Source: Neisseria meningitidis (GTDB lineage: Bacteria > Pseudomonadota > Gammaproteobacteria > Burkholderiales > Neisseriaceae). Taken from it: a stretch of DNA of 64,000 nucleotides. Location of the stretch: the NCBI RefSeq assembly GCF_900638555.1, contig NZ_LR134525.1:62001-126000 (forward strand), written 5' to 3'. Below, one piece after another: positions 62,126-64,000 of this stretch (positions are counted from its first letter, which is position 1; each line of letters begins with the position of its first letter). The position numbers were made by a program, and so were the translations under genes. Under the pieces are notes generated by a model that was given only the letters and a program-made list of their open reading frames with translations, was not told the DNA's origin and made no database searches.

Positions 62126-63535
62126 ATGATGAAAAATCGAGTGACCAACATCCATTTTGTCGGTATCGGCGGCGTCGGCATGAGCGGTATCGCCGAAGTC
62201 TTGCACAATTTGGGTTTTAAAGTTTCCGGTTCGGATCAGGCGCGAAATGCCGCTACCGAGCATTTGGGCAGCCTGGGCATTCAAGTTTATCCCGGCCATA
62301 CCGCAGAACACGTTAACGGTGCGGATGTCGTCGTTACCTCTACCGCCGTCAAAAAAGAAAATCCCGAAGTTGTCGCTGCGTTGGAGCAGCAAATTCCCGT
62401 TATTCCGCGCGCCCTGATGTTGGCGGAGTTGATGCGCTTCCGTGACGGCATCGCCATTGCCGGCACGCACGGCAAAACCACGACCACCAGCCTGACCGCC
62501 TCCATCCTCGGCGCGGCAGGACTTGACCCGACTTTCGTTATCGGCGGCAAACTCAACGCCGCAGGCACCAACGCCCGCTTGGGCAAAGGCGAATACATCG
62601 TTGCCGAAGCCGACGAGTCGGATGCATCCTTTCTGCACCTGACACCGATTATGTCCGTCGTTACCAATATCGACGAAGACCATATGGATACCTACGGGCA
62701 CAGTGTTGAGAAGCTGCATCAGGCGTTTATCGATTTCATCCACCGTATGCCCTTCTACGGCAAAGCCTTTTTGTGTATTGACAGCGAACACGTCCGCGCG
62801 ATTTTGCCCAAAGTGAGCAAACCTTATGCTACTTACGGTTTGGACGATACCGCCGACATCTACGCCACCGACATCGAAAACGTCGGCGCGCAAATGAAAT
62901 TCACCGTCCATGTTCAAATGAAAGGACATGAGCAGGGGTCGTTTGAAGTCGTGCTGAATATGCCCGGCAGACACAACGTGCTGAACGCATTGGCAGCCAT
63001 CGGCGTGGCGCTGGAAGTCGGCGCATCGGTTGAAGCGATCCAAAAAGGCTTGCTCGGCTTTGAAGGTGTCGGCCGCCGCTTCCAAAAATACGGCGACATC
63101 AAGTTGCCAAACGGTGGAACCGCGCTCTTGGTGGACGACTACGGACACCACCCCGTCGAAATGGCGGCGACCCTTTCCGCCGCACGCGGCGCGTATCCGG
63201 AAAAACGTTTGGTACTCGCCTTCCAGCCGCACCGCTATACCCGCACGCGCGATTTGTTTGAAGACTTTACCAAAGTCCTCAATACCGTTGACGCGCTGGT
63301 GCTGACCGAAGTTTATGCCGCCGGTGAAGAGCCGATTGCCGCCGCTGATTCCCGCGCTCTTGCCCGCGCCATCCGCGTGTTGGGCAAACTCGAGCCGATT
63401 TACTGCGAAAACGTTGCCGATCTGCCCGAAATGCTGTTGAACGTTTTGCAGGACGGCGACATCGTGTTGAATATGGGTGCGGGAAGCATCAACCGCGTCC
63501 CCGCCGCGCTGCTGGAATTGTCGAAACAGATTTGA
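62126..63535 (+). CDS. murC: UDP-MurNAc-alanine ligase MurC
   Basis: It adds L-alanine to UDP-MurNAc, the first peptide step. The 469 residues show [19 protein letters not shown] (about 7), the ATP loop [15 protein letters not shown] (about 112), [14 protein letters not shown] (about 173), [26 protein letters not shown] and [14 protein letters not shown]. The ATG at 62126 gives the family start; the frame is open from 62015 but that part is not MurC-like. Confidence 0.95.
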   Translation: MMKNRVTNIHFVGIGGVGMSGIAEVLHNLGFKVSGSDQARNAATEHLGSLGIQVYPGHTAEHVNGADVVVTSTAVKKENPEVVAALEQQIPVIPRALMLAELMRFRDGIAIAGTHGKTTTTSLTASILGAAGLDPTFVIGGKLNAAGTNARLGKGEYIVAEADESDASFLHLTPIMSVVTNIDEDHMDTYGHSVEKLHQAFIDFIHRMPFYGKAFLCIDSEHVRAILPKVSKPYATYGLDDTADIYATDIENVGAQMKFTVHVQMKGHEQGSFEVVLNMPGRHNVLNALAAIGVALEVGASVEAIQKGLLGFEGVGRRFQKYGDIKLPNGGTALLVDDYGHHPVEMAATLSAARGAYPEKRLVLAFQPHRYTRTRDLFEDFTKVLNTVDALVLTEVYAAGEEPIAAADSRALARAIRVLGKLEPIYCENVADLPEMLLNVLQDGDIVLNMGAGSINRVPAALLELSKQI

Positions 63536-63568
63536 GGCACACCCGCCTGACAGACGGAACATCATATA

Positions 63569-63607
63569 AAGGTCGTCTGAAACCGCAAATCAGGTTTCAG
63601 ACGACCT
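63569..63607. terminator. Inverted DUS pair (AGGTCGTCTGAA form) between murC and ddl
   Basis: AAGGTCGTCTGAAAC and GTTTCAGACGACCT form the stem. Confidence 0.65.
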
Positions 63608-63647
63608 CTGGCAACAAGCATAAAGCAATCAGGAAAGAACAAAAACA

Positions 63648-64000
63648 ATGCAGAATTTTGGCAAAGTGGCCGTATTGATGGGCGGTTTTTCCAGCGAACG
63701 AGAAATCTCGCTGGACAGCGGCACCGCCATTTTGAATGCTTTAAAAAGCAAAGGCATAGACGCATACGCCTTCGATCCCAAGGAAACCCCATTGTCTGAA
63801 TTGAAGGCACAAGGTTTTCAGACGGCATTCAACATCCTTCACGGTACTTACGGCGAAGACGGGGCTGTTCAGGGTGCATTGGAACTGTTGGGCATTCCCT
63901 ATACCGGCAGCGGTGTCGCCGCATCCGCCATCGGCATGGACAAATACCGCTGCAAACTGATTTGGCAGGCATTGGGATTGCCCGTTCCCGAGTTCGCCGT
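63648..64000 (+). CDS. ddl: D-alanine-D-alanine ligase, 5' part (cut by window end)
   Basis: It makes the D-Ala-D-Ala dipeptide used by MurF. The visible 117 residues start [25 protein letters not shown] (N-terminal GGxSxERE motif), then [21 protein letters not shown] and [16 protein letters not shown] with the start of the ATP-grasp fold. The length so far is about a third of the family. CAGGAAAGAAC precedes the ATG. Confidence 0.93.
   Translation, partial: MQNFGKVAVLMGGFSSEREISLDSGTAILNALKSKGIDAYAFDPKETPLSELKAQGFQTAFNILHGTYGEDGAVQGALELLGIPYTGSGVAASAIGMDKYRCKLIWQALGLPVPEFA

Noticed and set aside
62093..63565. A 490-codon frame opposite murC
   Set aside because: Shadow of murC, with no start signal and no recognisable domain.

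Overview
The window is a Neisseria chromosome segment, most likely Neisseria meningitidis. The evidence is the very dense 10-12 bp DNA uptake sequence (GCCGTCTGAA), mostly in the AT-DUS form and often as inverted-repeat terminators; 12 Correia elements (CREE); a dRS3 repeat array; an RmpM-type class 4 outer membrane protein; a maf toxin island; and a dcw cell-division cluster with a poly-G pilin phosphotransferase gene in it. The species call is inference from these signatures; no database was searched.

Layout. 1-5.8 kb: a maf genomic island on the minus strand: mafA adhesin lipoprotein, full-length mafB with an EndoU-type nuclease C-terminus, its mafI immunity gene, then an array of orphan toxin C-terminal cassettes and immunity genes in several stages of decay. 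5.9-17.8 kb: anmK, a PiT phosphate transporter, hemN, fnr (with an FNR box), a frameshifted cysB-like gene, rmpM, thiL-pgpA and ettA. 18-26.3 kb: a maltose utilisation block (MFS transporter, galM, mapA, pgmB) followed by an unusual AT-rich insert. That insert carries a decayed arsA and an intact ACR3 arsenite efflux gene inside a second, partial mapA, which is followed by a second, slightly diverged pgmB.

26.4-32 kb: NAD synthesis genes nadB, an SMR efflux gene, nadA, a NrtR/NadQ-like regulator and nadC, with a palindromic operator candidate over the nadA promoter. 32-36 kb: a repeat-rich zone with a CREE-truncated ArsR gene, the 3' exonuclease NExo, a broken surface or secreted protein gene, an IS110-type transposase remnant and nine dRS3 repeats. 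36-41.3 kb: proline catabolism (putP-putA). 41.7-46.5 kb: ubiK, comM, a SPOR-domain protein, dsbA, uppP and two tRNAs. 46.6 kb to the end: a MidA-like methyltransferase, then the dcw cluster mraZ-rsmH-ftsL-penA-murE-pptA-murF-orf-mraY-sel1-murD-ftsW-murG-murC-ddl (the last cut by the window edge).

How it works together. The dcw genes make the peptidoglycan precursor from UDP-MurNAc to lipid II, its flippase/polymerase and the septal transpeptidase; uppP recycles the lipid carrier and anmK recycles wall sugars. mapA, pgmB and galM turn maltose into glucose and glucose-6-phosphate. nadB, nadA and nadC make nicotinate mononucleotide from aspartate. Transposable CREEs lie directly upstream of fnr, the maltose transporter, mapA, the NadQ-like gene and nadC, so they probably rewire expression of several of these units. 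I see no clearly new biological system. The strongest anomalies are the ars insert in a duplicated mapA-pgmB tail, the maf cassette array, the nadA operator and the phase-OFF pptA.
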